A stretch of 64,000 bases of DNA, taken from positions 17,783-81,782 of the forward strand of contig JAIBAT010000116.1 in NCBI GenBank assembly GCA_019695055.1, in the 5' to 3' direction. The notes beneath the pieces are model-generated. The model did not search any database. It saw only the letters and a list, made by a program, of their open reading frames with translations, and was not told where the DNA came from. Position 1 is the first letter of the stretch. Each line of letters begins with the position of its first letter. The DNA comes from Candidatus Sumerlaeaceae bacterium (GTDB lineage Bacteria > Sumerlaeota > Sumerlaeia > Sumerlaeales > Sumerlaeaceae). This document shows positions 38,566 through 48,779 of this stretch, in pieces. A program made the position numbers and the translations under genes.

Positions 38566-39729
38566 TCAAACCTCCTCCCGGGAGTGATCCTTATCCCGGA
38601 TTGCGCGAACTTCCTCGGTAATGTCGATGCCAACGGGGCACCAGGTGATGCACCTCCCGCATCCCACGCAACCCGACGTCCCAAACTGGTCATGCCATGT
38701 AGAGAGCTTGTGCGTCAGCCACTGGCGATAGCGTGCCGCAGGGGAGTAGCGGACACTGCCGCCGTGAATATAGGAAAAGGCCGTGGTGAAGCATGAATCC
38801 CATTTTCGCCAACGCTCGGCCACCTCGCCCGTCAGGTCTGAAACGTCCTCAATGTTGTGGCAGAAGCATGTCGGGCAGACCATGGTGCAGTTGGCGCAAG
38901 CCAGGCAGCGCGCTGCTGTTGTCTCCCAGCGCGGGTTCTCGAAGTTGCGATTGAGAAGCTGCCTAATGTCTGTTGTGTCGATTGTGCGGCCCATGTTCTC
39001 GGCGGCTGCATTGATTGCAGCCTCGGCAGCAGTAACTTGTTTCTCGTTGGCCGGGCGGCATTCCACCTCTCCCAGCACCTCGGTGCCAAATTTCGTCGCG
39101 GCCGTGGCGACAAAATAGTGCTCTGTGCCCAAGATTACTTCGGTGAGGGCAATGTCATAACCACCCTTTGCGCGCGGCCCGCTATCCATGGAAGCGCAGA
39201 AGCAGGTGCCGGCCGGTGCGGTACAATTGACGGCCACAATGAAGTTGTGCTCACGGCGCAACTGGTAATTGGGATCCACATAGTTCCCATGCAAGAAGAC
39301 CTTGTCCTGAATGCCGATGGCCTGCAGCTCGCAGGCCCGAACGCCAATAAAGGCATACCGTGGTTCTTCGGCGGGTTTGTCCACGGTGACCTCCACCTTG
39401 CCACCTTTGCGGTGAGCCTGCCAAAGGCGAAGAACGGACGGATACAATATTCTCTTCCAGGATTGCGGCCCAGCGGCATAACCGAACACGGCGTTGTCAT
39501 CGCGAGTTTTCAATCTGTACATTCCCGGCTGCTGTTCGTCGGTCCAGCCGGCGGGGAGGTCCGATGGAGAACTGATTTCTTCGTAGGTAATGGTTCCGTC
39601 CCGCAGGGTTGGTCCTACCAGCTTATAGTTCCGACGCAGTAGCGCAGCGAAAAGTTGCTCGAGGCCTTGGGGTTCGATGACGCTTGGGACAGAAGGCGCA
39701 TGAGGTGCGCCTTGGTGCGGCGAGGTCAT
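38566..39729 (-). CDS. hydB: Group 3b hydrogenase 4Fe-4S (beta) subunit
   Basis: 387 residues from the ATG at 39729, eleven bases after GGGAGG; the frame is open to 39921. The C-terminal half carries two ferredoxin motifs, '[16 protein letters not shown]' and '[16 protein letters not shown]', as in HydB and AsrA-like subunits. The N-terminal half has '[20 protein letters not shown]' and '[10 protein letters not shown]', typical of this family. It passes electrons between the small subunit and HydG, and in sulfhydrogenases it is tied to sulfur or polysulfide reduction. First gene of the leftward operon; its promoter should lie in 39730-40475. Confidence 0.95.
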   Translation of the reverse strand: MTSPHQGAPHAPSVPSVIEPQGLEQLFAALLRRNYKLVGPTLRDGTITYEEISSPSDLPAGWTDEQQPGMYRLKTRDDNAVFGYAAGPQSWKRILYPSVLRLWQAHRKGGKVEVTVDKPAEEPRYAFIGVRACELQAIGIQDKVFLHGNYVDPNYQLRREHNFIVAVNCTAPAGTCFCASMDSGPRAKGGYDIALTEVILGTEHYFVATAATKFGTEVLGEVECRPANEKQVTAAEAAINAAAENMGRTIDTTDIRQLLNRNFENPRWETTAARCLACANCTMVCPTCFCHNIEDVSDLTGEVAERWRKWDSCFTTAFSYIHGGSVRYSPAARYRQWLTHKLSTWHDQFGTSGCVGCGRCITWCPVGIDITEEVRAIRDKDHSREEV

Positions 39730-40475
39730 TTTGCCAGACACCTCCCTTCGTGAGGGTGGAAAATGCCAAAACATTGCGTAACAGCCCACTCGGGAGATCA
39801 GGAAAAAGGGTATACGCCCCCGATTACTGACAATCCCATGCAAGTCGTGAACCAATACGCGAAGGACTAAGGATTTCTGGCTCCTACCATAAAATGGGAA
39901 GGATGGAACGCTGCTAAACACAGGTTTTCAAAAGGTCTGCAGCAAAGGGGTGCCTGCTCTTGAGAATTGTCGAAGCCCGAAAACGACGCTTCACATGCCG
40001 CGAATTATGTGACACGCACGCCACACTCTGCGACCCATGAGCCACAATCGACCGGGCTCATCTGACAGGTTTGGGAGGGGTGACGGGAATAAACCAGACC
40101 CTGCGGGTCGGATTTGGAGCGGATTCGAGCTGATTGGTTGCCAGTAAATGTTCTGTGGACTGGCAAAGTGCCCCCAGATTACTGTCATGTCATGGTTTAA
40201 ATCGGTTCGCCCCGACAATCACTTGGAGGAGCCACCTCAAACTGTGGCGTACACGCCACGGTTTTGTGATTTTAGTTGCGAAAACGTAACCGCAAGAATG
40301 GCCCATTCTGTTTGGTATATGGCTGATTTCAATTGGTTTGGGGTGCCAAAATGTCCCTGGGTTTTCTGTCAATCGGGCCAAGCACGAAAGTTGCGCTAAG
40401 GAGGCTGCGGCCACCAGTCGGCACTCCGACGTTCGGCTGCAAAGCCTGAAAAGTCTGGGGAAACGAGTTATCGGC
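39730..40475. promoter_or_regulatory. Divergent control region of the two hydrogenase operons
   Basis: 746 bases with no credible gene, between hydB (leftward) and hoxE (rightward). The clearest element is an inverted repeat at 39991-40012. A second, weaker inverted repeat TTGCG-N10-CGCAA lies at 40276-40295. I could not find a convincing sigma-54 site, FNR box or full Rex box; one Rex-like half-site TTGTGA lies near 40264. Confidence 0.5.
39991..40012. promoter_or_regulatory. 22-bp inverted repeat, candidate operator
   Basis: TCACAT-N10-ATGTGA, perfect in both arms, is placed about 260 bases upstream of hydB and 460 upstream of hoxE. The size and symmetry suit a dimeric regulator of the CRP/FNR size class, but the half-sites face the opposite way to the CRP consensus. 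Confidence 0.45.
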
Positions 40476-40988
40476 ATGAGTGCTAACCTTAAGACCAAGC
40501 CCGCCTTGCCTTCGGCGGACAAGAGATGGAAAATCGTCGACGCCACCATGCGGCGCCACGGTTACAGGTCCGATTCGCTGATCGAAGTGCTTCACACCGT
40601 GCAAGAGGCGTTCGGCTACCTCGACGAGGTGGCCATGAAATTCGTGGCCGGTTCGCTTCGTATTCCGCCAAGCAAGGTTTACGGTGTGGCGTCGTTTTAT
40701 CAGTTTTTCACACTGCGACCGCCTGGTCGGCGCACTTGTGTGGTGTGCATGGGGACGGCCTGCTACATAAAGGGGGCGGCCAACCTGCTGGCGGCCGTGG
40801 CGGAGCACTACAACGTGAAGCCGGGAGAAACCACGGCGGATGGCGAACTCTCGCTCATCACAGCCCGGTGTTTCGGGTCATGCGGTCTTGCACCCGCTGC
40901 GGTCATTGACGGCAACGTTGCCGGAAAGCTTAATGTTGCCGACATGTTGGAACGCATCAAGGAGGGCGCGCAAAATGACGCTGCTTGA
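40476..40988 (+). CDS. hoxE: Group 3d hydrogenase diaphorase subunit HoxE
   Basis: 170 residues from the ATG at 40476; no strong ribosome site. NuoE-like thioredoxin-fold protein with a 2Fe-2S cluster: '[14 protein letters not shown]' and, 35-40 residues later, '[11 protein letters not shown]' give the four Cys. '[18 protein letters not shown]' is a NuoE hallmark. In HoxEFUYH enzymes it extends the diaphorase and may interact with ferredoxin. Its end overlaps hoxF by 14 bases. Its presence separates this enzyme from the HoxE-less soluble hydrogenase of Ralstonia. Confidence 0.94.
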   Translation: MSANLKTKPALPSADKRWKIVDATMRRHGYRSDSLIEVLHTVQEAFGYLDEVAMKFVAGSLRIPPSKVYGVASFYQFFTLRPPGRRTCVVCMGTACYIKGAANLLAAVAEHYNVKPGETTADGELSLITARCFGSCGLAPAAVIDGNVAGKLNVADMLERIKEGAQNDAA

Positions 40989-42612
40989 GGATCTCCAACA
41001 TATCACGGAGGAAGAAGAAGAGAAGGATTCCAAGTTCAAGTATCATATTAACATTTGTGTCGCTGCGGGCTGCCTTTCCTCTCAGAGCGATGTGATCAAG
41101 AAAACCCTTCAAGACGAGGTCAACAAGTGCGGATTGGCCGAGGTATGCAAAGTCAAAGGGGTTGGGTGTATGGGCCCCTGCAGTGGCGGACCGGTTGTGG
41201 CCCTGGCGGAGTCGGGTGTGCTTTACGAGCATGTTAAGGTGGAGGATTGCGCCGAAATCGTCAAGAGCCTTGAAGGAAAACCCGTGGAGCGCCTGGTGCA
41301 ATCCACTGACACGCCGTTCTTCAAACGCCAGGTTAAGATTGTCTTGGAAAACTGCGGCAAGATTGACCCCGAATCCATTACCGATTACATTGCGGCTGGT
41401 GGTTATCGGGCCCTCACCCACGCGCTGGCGGAAATGACTCCCGTGGAAGTGGTAGAGGAAGTGAAAAAGAGCGGGCTCAGGGGTCGTGGGGGTGCCGGGT
41501 ATCCAACGGGTTTAAAGTGGAGCACCGTGGCGAAGGCCCAAAGCAGCGGTCGCAAGTTTGTCGTTTGCAACGCGGACGAGGGAGATCCGGGGGCTTTTAT
41601 GGATCGCAGTGTCCTTGAAAGCGATCCCCACCGCGTTTTGGAGGGAATGGCCATCGCCGGATACGCGGTCGCGGCGGACATGGGCTATGTATACGTACGC
41701 GCCGAGTACCCGCTGGCCATCAAGCGCCTAAAGACCGCAATTAAGCAGGCCGAGCAGCAGGGCGTTCTTGGCAATGACATTTGCGGCACCAACTTCAGCT
41801 TCCATGTCGAGATTCGTCTCGGAGCCGGGGCGTTTGTCTGTGGAGAGGAAACAGCCCTCCTGGCATCCATCGAAGGTAATCGAGGCCAACCAAGGCCGCG
41901 ACCGCCGTTCCCGGCCATCAAAGGCTTGTGGGACCGACCCACACTGATCAACAACGTGGAAACATTTGGTAATATTGCCCCGATCATTCGAAACGGCGGC
42001 GAGTGGTTCGCCGGCATTGGCACCGAGAAGAGCAAGGGCACCAAAGTCTTTGCTCTGGCAGGCAAGGTGCAGAACACCGGCCTTATCGAGGTCCCGATGG
42101 GAGTTACTCTTAGGGAAATCGTATTCGACATCGGTGGCGGTATCCCCGACGGACGTTCCTACAAGGCAGTGCAGACCGGCGGACCCTCCGGCGGATGCAT
42201 ACCGGCGGAACACCTCGACTTGCCTGTGGACTACGAGTCCCTTGCCCGTGTCGGGTCCATTATGGGGTCGGGCGGCATGATCGTCATGGACGACACGTCC
42301 AACATGGTGGACGTGGCCAAGTTCTTCATGGAATTCTGCATGACCGAATCCTGTGGCAAGTGCGTACCGTGCCGTGTCGGTACCGCACAAATGTACGACT
42401 TGCTTACAAAGATGACGGAAAAGCGCGCAACTCCCAGAGACCTCGCCCTGCTCGAGGAGTTGTGCGAGGTTGTCAAGAACACCAGCCTTTGCGGGCTGGG
42501 CCAGACGGCTCCCAATCCCGTGCTAAGCACCCTGGAATATTTCCGGCATGAATACTACGAGGCGATCACGGGCGGAATTCCGGCCGGACCCGCGGTGGAG
42601 GCTGTGTCATGA
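40975..42612 (+). CDS. hoxF: Group 3d hydrogenase diaphorase subunit HoxF
   Basis: 545 residues from the ATG at 40975, eight bases after GGAGGG. The N-terminal 100 residues form a 2Fe-2S thioredoxin-like domain ('[11 protein letters not shown]', '[12 protein letters not shown]'). The NuoF core follows with NADH-binding '[15 protein letters not shown]', FMN-binding '[15 protein letters not shown]' and 4Fe-4S '[13 protein letters not shown]' plus 'SLCGLGQ'. It oxidises or reduces NAD(H). It lacks the C-terminal ferredoxin extension of some HoxF/HydB homologues. The stop overlaps hoxU (ATGA). Confidence 0.96.
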   Translation: MTLLEDLQHITEEEEEKDSKFKYHINICVAAGCLSSQSDVIKKTLQDEVNKCGLAEVCKVKGVGCMGPCSGGPVVALAESGVLYEHVKVEDCAEIVKSLEGKPVERLVQSTDTPFFKRQVKIVLENCGKIDPESITDYIAAGGYRALTHALAEMTPVEVVEEVKKSGLRGRGGAGYPTGLKWSTVAKAQSSGRKFVVCNADEGDPGAFMDRSVLESDPHRVLEGMAIAGYAVAADMGYVYVRAEYPLAIKRLKTAIKQAEQQGVLGNDICGTNFSFHVEIRLGAGAFVCGEETALLASIEGNRGQPRPRPPFPAIKGLWDRPTLINNVETFGNIAPIIRNGGEWFAGIGTEKSKGTKVFALAGKVQNTGLIEVPMGVTLREIVFDIGGGIPDGRSYKAVQTGGPSGGCIPAEHLDLPVDYESLARVGSIMGSGGMIVMDDTSNMVDVAKFFMEFCMTESCGKCVPCRVGTAQMYDLLTKMTEKRATPRDLALLEELCEVVKNTSLCGLGQTAPNPVLSTLEYFRHEYYEAITGGIPAGPAVEAVS

Positions 42613-43316
42613 GCGTCAAAACACTCGTCATCGACGGCAAGGACGTCAGTGGTAACGACAACCAAACAGTCATGGAGGTTGCACGGGAGAATGGGATCAG
42701 GATCCCAGCCCTGTGCCACTTGGATGGGCTGACACCGGTGGGCGCCTGCCGTATGTGTGTCATCGAGGTCAAGGGGCTCAACAAGCTTCTGCCGGCCTGC
42801 GTAACGCGAATCGAAGAGGGTATGGAAGTATCGACGAACTCCGATCGTCTGCAGCGTTACCGTCGTACCATTCTCGAACTGCTCTTCAGCGAGCGAAATC
42901 ATATCTGCAGCGTGTGCGTTTCAAATGGCCATTGCGACCTGCAGGGCCTGGCCGCGCGTCATGGCGTCACCCACGTTAGCGTGCCCTACCGCTATCCGAG
43001 CTGCCCGGTGGATGCCACCCATTCGAGGTTCATACTTGACCACAATCGCTGCATACTTTGTACGCGCTGTGTTCGCGTATGCGACGAGGTCGAGGGGGCT
43101 CACACTTGGGATGTAATGGGTCGCGGAATTGAGGCACGTGTCATTACTGATTTAAATCAGCAGTGGGGAACATCGGGGTCCTGCACTAGTTGCAGCAAGT
43201 GCGTCCACGTCTGCCCGACAGGTGCGCTCTCCGAAAAGGGCAAGTCGGTGGCCGAGATGGCCAAGCATCGCGAGTTTTTGCCATACCTGAAGCAGATGCG
43301 GGAGGATCATAGATGA
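42609..43316 (+). CDS. hoxU: Group 3d hydrogenase electron-relay subunit HoxU
   Basis: 235 residues corresponding to the N-terminal part of NuoG. The 2Fe-2S ferredoxin domain shows '[19 protein letters not shown]' and the later Cys in LLPACVT. The His-Cys3 4Fe-4S site is around '[13 protein letters not shown]'. Two more 4Fe-4S sites follow in '[13 protein letters not shown]' and '[12 protein letters not shown]'. It wires HoxF to the hydrogenase half. It overlaps hoxF and hoxY by four bases each. Confidence 0.95.
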   Translation: MSVKTLVIDGKDVSGNDNQTVMEVARENGIRIPALCHLDGLTPVGACRMCVIEVKGLNKLLPACVTRIEEGMEVSTNSDRLQRYRRTILELLFSERNHICSVCVSNGHCDLQGLAARHGVTHVSVPYRYPSCPVDATHSRFILDHNRCILCTRCVRVCDEVEGAHTWDVMGRGIEARVITDLNQQWGTSGSCTSCSKCVHVCPTGALSEKGKSVAEMAKHREFLPYLKQMREDHR

Positions 43317-43843
43317 AAGCGCGAGTTGCCACTGTCTGGCTGGACGGATGTTCTGGATGTCACATGTCCTTCCTCGACATGGACGAACGTCTCGTCGAAT
43401 TGGCAGAAAAGGCTGACATCGTATACGGCCCCCTGGCTGACACCAAGGAGTTCCCCGAGAACGTGGACGTCACCCTTGTGGAAGGTGCCGTCAGTAGCGA
43501 GGAGGATTTGCACAAGATTCTTATCATCCGAAAGAACTCTCGAATTGTTGTCTCTCTGGGCGACTGCGCGGTCACCTCAAACGTTCCCTCCATGCGCAAT
43601 TCGGTGGGAACCGACGCAATTCTGTTTCGCGCCTATCGAGAAAACGCCACCCACGCCCTACAGATTCCCGACAAGGTTATCCCCAAGCTGTTGCCGCGCG
43701 CCGTGCCGGTGCACGAGGTGGTCAAGGTAGACGTCTTCATTCCCGGTTGCCCCCCGTCGGCCGACACGATTTTCGAGGCCGTCATGGGGTTGTTGACCGG
43801 GCAAAAAGCAGACCTCGCCTCCCTCACAAGATTCGGAGCATAG
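43313..43843 (+). CDS. hoxY: Group 3d hydrogenase small subunit HoxY
   Basis: 176 residues, the short small-subunit type with a single 4Fe-4S cluster: '[17 protein letters not shown]', '[16 protein letters not shown]' and '[15 protein letters not shown]' give the four Cys. There is no Tat signal, in agreement with a cytoplasmic enzyme. It starts in the stop of hoxU (ATGA) and ends 10 bases before hoxH. Confidence 0.95.
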   Translation: MKARVATVWLDGCSGCHMSFLDMDERLVELAEKADIVYGPLADTKEFPENVDVTLVEGAVSSEEDLHKILIIRKNSRIVVSLGDCAVTSNVPSMRNSVGTDAILFRAYRENATHALQIPDKVIPKLLPRAVPVHEVVKVDVFIPGCPPSADTIFEAVMGLLTGQKADLASLTRFGA

Positions 43844-43853
43844 GAGAGTCCCA

Positions 43854-45278
43854 ATGTCTCAGACCATCACCATTGATCCCGTCAGCCGCATCGAGGGCCA
43901 CGCGAAAATCACGATCGAACTCGACGAGCAGAAGCAGGTTCGGGATGCGCACTTCCACATCACCCAGTTCCGGGGATTTGAGAAATTCTGTGAAGGCCGT
44001 CCATTTACCGAAATGCCATCACTCATGGCGCGCATTTGCGGGATCTGCCCGGTTAGTCACCTGGTGGCTTCGGCAAAAGCCTGCGATGCCATCATGGCGG
44101 TTCGTATCCCGGAAACCGCGGCCAAGCTCCGCCGCATTATGAATCTTGCCCAACACATTCAGTCCCATGCGCTTAGCTTCTTCCACCTCTCCTCGCCTGA
44201 CCTTTTGCTGGGCATGGATTCCGACCCGGCCACGCGAAACATCTTCGGGGTAATGCAGGCGCATCCTCATCTTGCCCTCGATGGCATCAAGCTGCGCAAG
44301 TTTGGCCAGCAGATCATCGAATGGCTTGGCGGCAAGCGCATTCATCCGGCATGGATCGTCCCGGGTGGTGTCAACGAACCTTTGACCGAGGAGCGCCGCG
44401 ACCAAATTCTCGCCGAAATTCCCGGAGCCATGCAGATCATTCTAAGAACTTTGGAATGGTTTAAGGAGGCGTCCGTCAAGTATACCGACGAGATTCGCCA
44501 CTTCGCGAACTTCAACACGATGTTCTTTGGACTGGTGGATGAAGGCGGCGGCCTTGAGATGTACGACGGCGTCATTCGCATCGTCGATGCCCAGGGCAAT
44601 GTTGTGGCCGATCGTCTCGACCCGGCCAACTATCAGGATTTTATCGGCGAGGCCGTGGAGCCATATTCCTACCTCAAGTCGCCGTACTACAAAAACGTTG
44701 GCTATCCTGAGGGCATCTATCGTGTCGGGCCACTGGCCCGGCTCAACATCGCCAGCCATATAGGGACGCCGCTTGCCCACAAGGAATGGGAAGAATTCCG
44801 CGGACCCAACAAGCGCGTCATACTTAGCTCTTTCCATTATCACCTTGCCCGGCTCATCGAGATTCTGTATGGTATTGAAATGATCGAGAAGCTGCTCAAT
44901 GAGCCTGACATTCTCAGTGACCGCGTCCGTGCCGTCGCCGGCCCCAACAGCTTGGAGGGAATCGGTGTTTCCGAAGCGCCGCGAGGAACGTTGATGCACC
45001 ACTATCGCATCGACAAGCACGGTTTGATCACGTGGGCCAACCTAATCATTGCGACCGGCCACAACAACCTGGCCATGAACAAGGGTGTCCTCCAGGTGGC
45101 GAAGGCCTACCTGAAGGGTACGCAACCCACCGAGGGAATGTTGAATCGCGTCGAGGCGGTCATTCGCTGCTACGATCCCTGCCTGAGTTGCTCGACTCAC
45201 GCTGTGGGTCACATGCCGCTTGTCCTTCAGGTTCGTTCGCACGATGGTGAGATCCTTGGAGAGACCGCAAGAAAATGA
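43854..45278 (+). CDS. hoxH: Group 3d hydrogenase large subunit HoxH
   Basis: 474 residues with the [NiFe] site. '[16 protein letters not shown]' is the start motif, '[14 protein letters not shown]' gives the first Cys pair and '[12 protein letters not shown]' the second. About 25 residues follow the L2 His; this tail must be removed by HoxW for activation. A GAGAG-type ribosome site lies before the ATG (gcataggagagtcccaATG). Its stop overlaps the hoxW start by four bases. H2 oxidation coupled to NAD+ reduction, or the reverse, is the expected reaction. Confidence 0.97.
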   Translation: MSQTITIDPVSRIEGHAKITIELDEQKQVRDAHFHITQFRGFEKFCEGRPFTEMPSLMARICGICPVSHLVASAKACDAIMAVRIPETAAKLRRIMNLAQHIQSHALSFFHLSSPDLLLGMDSDPATRNIFGVMQAHPHLALDGIKLRKFGQQIIEWLGGKRIHPAWIVPGGVNEPLTEERRDQILAEIPGAMQIILRTLEWFKEASVKYTDEIRHFANFNTMFFGLVDEGGGLEMYDGVIRIVDAQGNVVADRLDPANYQDFIGEAVEPYSYLKSPYYKNVGYPEGIYRVGPLARLNIASHIGTPLAHKEWEEFRGPNKRVILSSFHYHLARLIEILYGIEMIEKLLNEPDILSDRVRAVAGPNSLEGIGVSEAPRGTLMHHYRIDKHGLITWANLIIATGHNNLAMNKGVLQVAKAYLKGTQPTEGMLNRVEAVIRCYDPCLSCSTHAVGHMPLVLQVRSHDGEILGETARK

Positions 45279-45757
45279 TTTCCGCGCCGCTGGTGGTGGG
45301 CTATGGCAATCCCTTAAGGGGAGACGATGGACTCGGATGGGAGATCGTTCGCAGTCTCGCCGAGAAACATGGTGAGGATTATGCCCATTTCATAGCAGCC
45401 CACCAGCTGGCGCCCGAGATTGCCGAACATGTGGCTGCGGCGGGCCTGGTTATTTTTGTGGACGCCGCGGCCCACGAACCGCCGGGATCCATTACCTGCC
45501 GGAAAGTTTCTGCAAATGCGGATGACACGCGTCCGGCCACACACCATATGACACCTGAGGCCGTTTTAACCATGGCCCGGGTCCTCTACGGGAAGGAGCC
45601 CGAGACCTGGCTCTACACAATCAATGGGATGTGTTTCGATGTTGGCGCTTCACTCTCAGGCGTCGTCTCCCCCAAAGTTGAGGAAGTTTCGTGGCTCATA
45701 GCTTCGCAGATTGATGACTACGTAAAAACCATGGAAAGGACCACCGCCCATGCATGA
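45275..45757 (+). CDS. hoxW: Hydrogenase maturation protease HoxW
   Basis: 160 residues; 'VVGYGNPLRGDDGLGWEIVR' holds the first acidic ligand, 'VIFVDAAAHEPPGSI' the second and 'ATHHMTPEAVLTMA' the His of the nickel-sensing site. It clips the HoxH tail. It is distinct from the protease at 34718, so each hydrogenase has its own. It starts in the hoxH stop and overlaps hypA by eight bases. Confidence 0.93.
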   Translation: MISAPLVVGYGNPLRGDDGLGWEIVRSLAEKHGEDYAHFIAAHQLAPEIAEHVAAAGLVIFVDAAAHEPPGSITCRKVSANADDTRPATHHMTPEAVLTMARVLYGKEPETWLYTINGMCFDVGASLSGVVSPKVEEVSWLIASQIDDYVKTMERTTAHA

Positions 45758-46157
45758 GTATGCCATAGTTCAGTCGCTTGTTGAAAATACACTGAAGTCC
45801 CTCGCGGTTCAGGAAGTTGTCAGCGTCGAGGCAATTCGCTTCCGCCGCGGGAGCGCATTCTCCGAGGAGGCTCTGCGCCAGGCCTTTGCCGCGGCTTCCG
45901 CAGGCACGGTATTGAAAAATGCCACCCTCGACATTGAAACGGTGAATCTGGATCATCAGTGCCCCTGTGGGCACCAACAAGTCATAAATAGCGACGATCT
46001 CATTGGCCATATGTATGTATGTCCCAAGTGCGGTACCATGCGCGAAATCGAGGAAGCGCACGACGTGGAACTAATTGAGATTGTCGGGGCAACCGTGAGT
46101 CACAAAGTATATCCCCCCGCGGGCGGCAAGAAGCCGCAGACCGCGAGGAAAAAATAG
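45750..46157 (+). CDS. hypA: Nickel-insertion protein HypA
   Basis: 135 residues starting MHEYAI, with the His2-Glu3 nickel site of HypA. The zinc site reads 'QCPCGHQQ' and 'CPKCGTM'; the first pair is C-x-C, while the family normally has C-x2-C. A basic tail of about 20 residues (PPAGGKKPQTARKK) is extra. HypA delivers nickel to the hydrogenase large subunit, usually together with HypB, which is not encoded here. It overlaps hoxW and is 23 bases before hypF. Confidence 0.9.
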   Translation: MHEYAIVQSLVENTLKSLAVQEVVSVEAIRFRRGSAFSEEALRQAFAAASAGTVLKNATLDIETVNLDHQCPCGHQQVINSDDLIGHMYVCPKCGTMREIEEAHDVELIEIVGATVSHKVYPPAGGKKPQTARKK

Positions 46158-46180
46158 CGCGGGCTGAGGCGCCTCCCCCA

Positions 46181-48547
46181 ATGAATGCCGCCGCCTCAAA
46201 AACCAGGAAAACACCGGCCATTGCCCGCCGCAGGCTTGAAGTCAGCGGAGCCGTGCAGGGTGTGGGTTTTCGCCCTTTTGTCTATCGCCTTGCCCTGAAA
46301 TTAGGGCTGACGGGCTGGGTGGAGAACACCGCCTCCGGTGTCACTATTGAGATTGAGGGGCTCCCGGAATTGCTGGATGGTTTCGTCAGCCGCCTCCATT
46401 CGGAAAAACCGCCCCGTTCGTCGGTGAGCCTTGTTTCAGCCCACGAAGTCCTGCCGTTGTACGCGGAGCAATTTGAAATTCGGCGCAGCACCACCAATGG
46501 CCCCCGCACGGCGTTGGTCATTCCCGATATTGGCATTTGCGGTGATTGTCGCCGGGAACTACTGACGCCGGGGGATCGCCGCCATCTTTATCCTTTCATC
46601 AATTGCACGAACTGCGGCCCGCGATTTACGATCATGGAGGGAATTCCCTATGATCGCCCAAACACCACCATGAAAAATTTTGTAATGTGTTCGGATTGCC
46701 AGGAGGAATACGACAATCCGCTCGACCGGCGCTTTCATGCACAGCCCAATGCCTGTCACAAATGTGGGCCGCAGGTTCGCCTGGTTGATTCGCATGGGCA
46801 ACTTGTGGCCGGCGGTGAAAATGTGTTCCGTGTGGCTGGAAACCTGCTCCGCGGTGGCTTGATCCTTGCCCTGAAGGGGATAGGCGGTTTTCAGCTGCTG
46901 GTGAACGCCCGCGACGAAGCCGCAGTCCTGCGGCTGCGTGATCGCAAGCACCGAGAGGGGAAACCACTGGCGCTTATGGTTCCCTCCATCGAATCGGCGC
47001 GGGACCTGTGCGAGGTATGTACGCTTGAGGAGGAGTTGCTTCAGTCCGCCGAAGCCCCCATTGTGATTCTTAGACGGCGTGCAAGGAGTGTCCAAACAGT
47101 TGCAGAGTCGGTCGCGCCGGGCAATCCCTCCCTTGGCCTCATGTTGCCCTATTCACCCCTCCACATCCTGCTGATGCGCGAACTTGGTTTTCCAGTGGTT
47201 GCCACCAGCGGAAACCTCTCCAGCGAACCCATTTGTACTGACGAAGCCGAGGCGCTTACCCGCCTCGAAGGCATAGCCGATGCTTTTCTCGTTCACGACC
47301 GTCCCATCGCACGCCATGCAGACGATTCGGTGGTTCGCGTCATGGCAGGTCGGCCCATGGTAATCCGCCGTGCCCGCGGATATGCGCCGCTACCCGTCTC
47401 CGTTCCTCAGAATCTGAATCCCATCCTCGCCACTGGTGCCCACCTGAAGAACACCGTGGCGGTCGCCCGCGGTCACTTCGTTTCCATTAGTCAGCACATC
47501 GGGGACCTTGAAACCGCCGAGGCATTCCGAGCGTTCCGCAAGACCGCTTACGATCTGGAACAACTACTTGATGTCATTCCCGAATCCGTAATGTGCGACG
47601 CCCATCCCGATTATCTTTCCAGCCAGTTTGCCCGCCAACGCGGCCTCCCGGTAAGAGCTGTTCAGCATCACTATGCGCATGTGCTCGCTTGCATGGCTGA
47701 TAACCGGCTCGAATCGCCGGTTCTTGGTGTGGCTTGGGACGGTACCGGATATGGCGACGACGGCACAATCTGGGGCGGTGAATTTCTGGCTGTAGATGCT
47801 ACCGGCTATAGCCGCGCGGCTCATCTGCGCCAGTTCCGCTTGCCCGGCGGCGATGCCGCGGTCCGCAAACCCTGGCGCGCGGCGCTTGGCCTTCTTTTCG
47901 AATTGTTCGACGGGGATATGCGCCAGCTTGCAAAGGTTTGCTCCCCCATTTCGCCGGAATGGCTTCCATGCTTCGCCGATGTCGATCACGCCGAACTGGA
48001 AATGGTCATGCAGCAGCTGTCCCGAAATTTGAATTGCCCGCTGACCTCCAGCGCTGGTCGCCTCTTCGACGCGGTAGCTGCCCTGGCAGGCGTTCGGTCT
48101 GAGATGGATTTCGAGGGGCAGGCCGCCATGGATCTTGAAAACTGTCTCGATCCGCAGGCCAAAATCATTTCCTATGAAATGGCACTGCGAAAGCCGTCGA
48201 CGCTGGGCGAACCGCTTCAGCTTGATTGGACTCCCATGGTTGCGGCAATCCTGGCGGATGTGCGCCAGGGGAAACCAGCCGGATTCATCTCCGCCGCGTT
48301 TCACAATGGCCTTGTTCGAGGAATTGTCCAAGTAGCCATCGACCTCAAAGCTGGGAATATTGCGCTCACAGGCGGGTGCTTTCAAAACAAATACCTGCTT
48401 GAAAGTGCCGTTGCAGCTCTCCGGCAAGCGGGCCTCATGCCCCACTGGCATTTCCAAGTGCCGCCGAACGACAATGGCATCGCCCTTGGCCAGATTGCGG
48501 CCGCGGCGAGAAAGGAACGCAAAAATGTGCCTTGCGGTACCGGGTAA
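46181..48547 (+). CDS. hypF: Carbamoyltransferase HypF
   Basis: 788 residues with the full domain order. An acylphosphatase domain ('SGAVQGVGFRPFVYRLALK') is followed by two zinc-finger pairs ('CGDCRREL', 'CTNCGPRFT', 'CSDCQEEYDNP', 'NACHKCGPQ'), a YrdC-like domain ('LALKGIGGFQLLVNA', 'MLPYSPLHILL') and a Kae1-like domain ('VQHHYAHVLACMADN', 'VAWDGTGYGDDG'). It makes the carbamoyl group that becomes the cyanide ligands of the active-site iron and loads it on HypE. The hypC start lies 23 bases inside its 3' end. Confidence 0.97.
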   Translation: MNAAASKTRKTPAIARRRLEVSGAVQGVGFRPFVYRLALKLGLTGWVENTASGVTIEIEGLPELLDGFVSRLHSEKPPRSSVSLVSAHEVLPLYAEQFEIRRSTTNGPRTALVIPDIGICGDCRRELLTPGDRRHLYPFINCTNCGPRFTIMEGIPYDRPNTTMKNFVMCSDCQEEYDNPLDRRFHAQPNACHKCGPQVRLVDSHGQLVAGGENVFRVAGNLLRGGLILALKGIGGFQLLVNARDEAAVLRLRDRKHREGKPLALMVPSIESARDLCEVCTLEEELLQSAEAPIVILRRRARSVQTVAESVAPGNPSLGLMLPYSPLHILLMRELGFPVVATSGNLSSEPICTDEAEALTRLEGIADAFLVHDRPIARHADDSVVRVMAGRPMVIRRARGYAPLPVSVPQNLNPILATGAHLKNTVAVARGHFVSISQHIGDLETAEAFRAFRKTAYDLEQLLDVIPESVMCDAHPDYLSSQFARQRGLPVRAVQHHYAHVLACMADNRLESPVLGVAWDGTGYGDDGTIWGGEFLAVDATGYSRAAHLRQFRLPGGDAAVRKPWRAALGLLFELFDGDMRQLAKVCSPISPEWLPCFADVDHAELEMVMQQLSRNLNCPLTSSAGRLFDAVAALAGVRSEMDFEGQAAMDLENCLDPQAKIISYEMALRKPSTLGEPLQLDWTPMVAAILADVRQGKPAGFISAAFHNGLVRGIVQVAIDLKAGNIALTGGCFQNKYLLESAVAALRQAGLMPHWHFQVPPNDNGIALGQIAAAARKERKNVPCGTG

Positions 48548-48779
48548 AATTCTCAGTATTTCCACCGAGGATCCGGTGATGCCCATGGCTCGGGTCAGCT
48601 TTGGCGGCATCGTGAAGGAAGTCAACCTTGCCTACGTGCCCACCGCGAAAATCGGCGAGTATGTGATCGTTCACGTTGGTTTTGCCCTCAGCACCCTCGA
48701 CGAAGCGGAGGCTGGCAGGGTCTTCAAGTACCTCGAAAGCATGGGCGAACTGGCCGAGCTCGAAGAGCCCAGCGCATGA
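48525..48779 (+). CDS. hypC: Hydrogenase assembly chaperone HypC
   Basis: 84 residues from the ATG at 48525, chosen because MCLAVPGKI is the invariant HypC start whose Cys2 binds iron; AGGA lies eight bases upstream. '[20 protein letters not shown]' and '[18 protein letters not shown]' complete the small OB-fold protein. It carries Fe(CN)2CO between HypD and the large subunits. It overlaps hypF (23 bases) and hypD (ATGA). Confidence 0.95.
   Translation: MCLAVPGKILSISTEDPVMPMARVSFGGIVKEVNLAYVPTAKIGEYVIVHVGFALSTLDEAEAGRVFKYLESMGELAELEEPSA

Noticed and set aside
40264..40295. Rex- or FNR-like site in the hydrogenase control region
   Set aside because: Only one half-site (TTGTGA) and a weak TTGCG-N10-CGCAA repeat are present; this is not enough to name a regulator.
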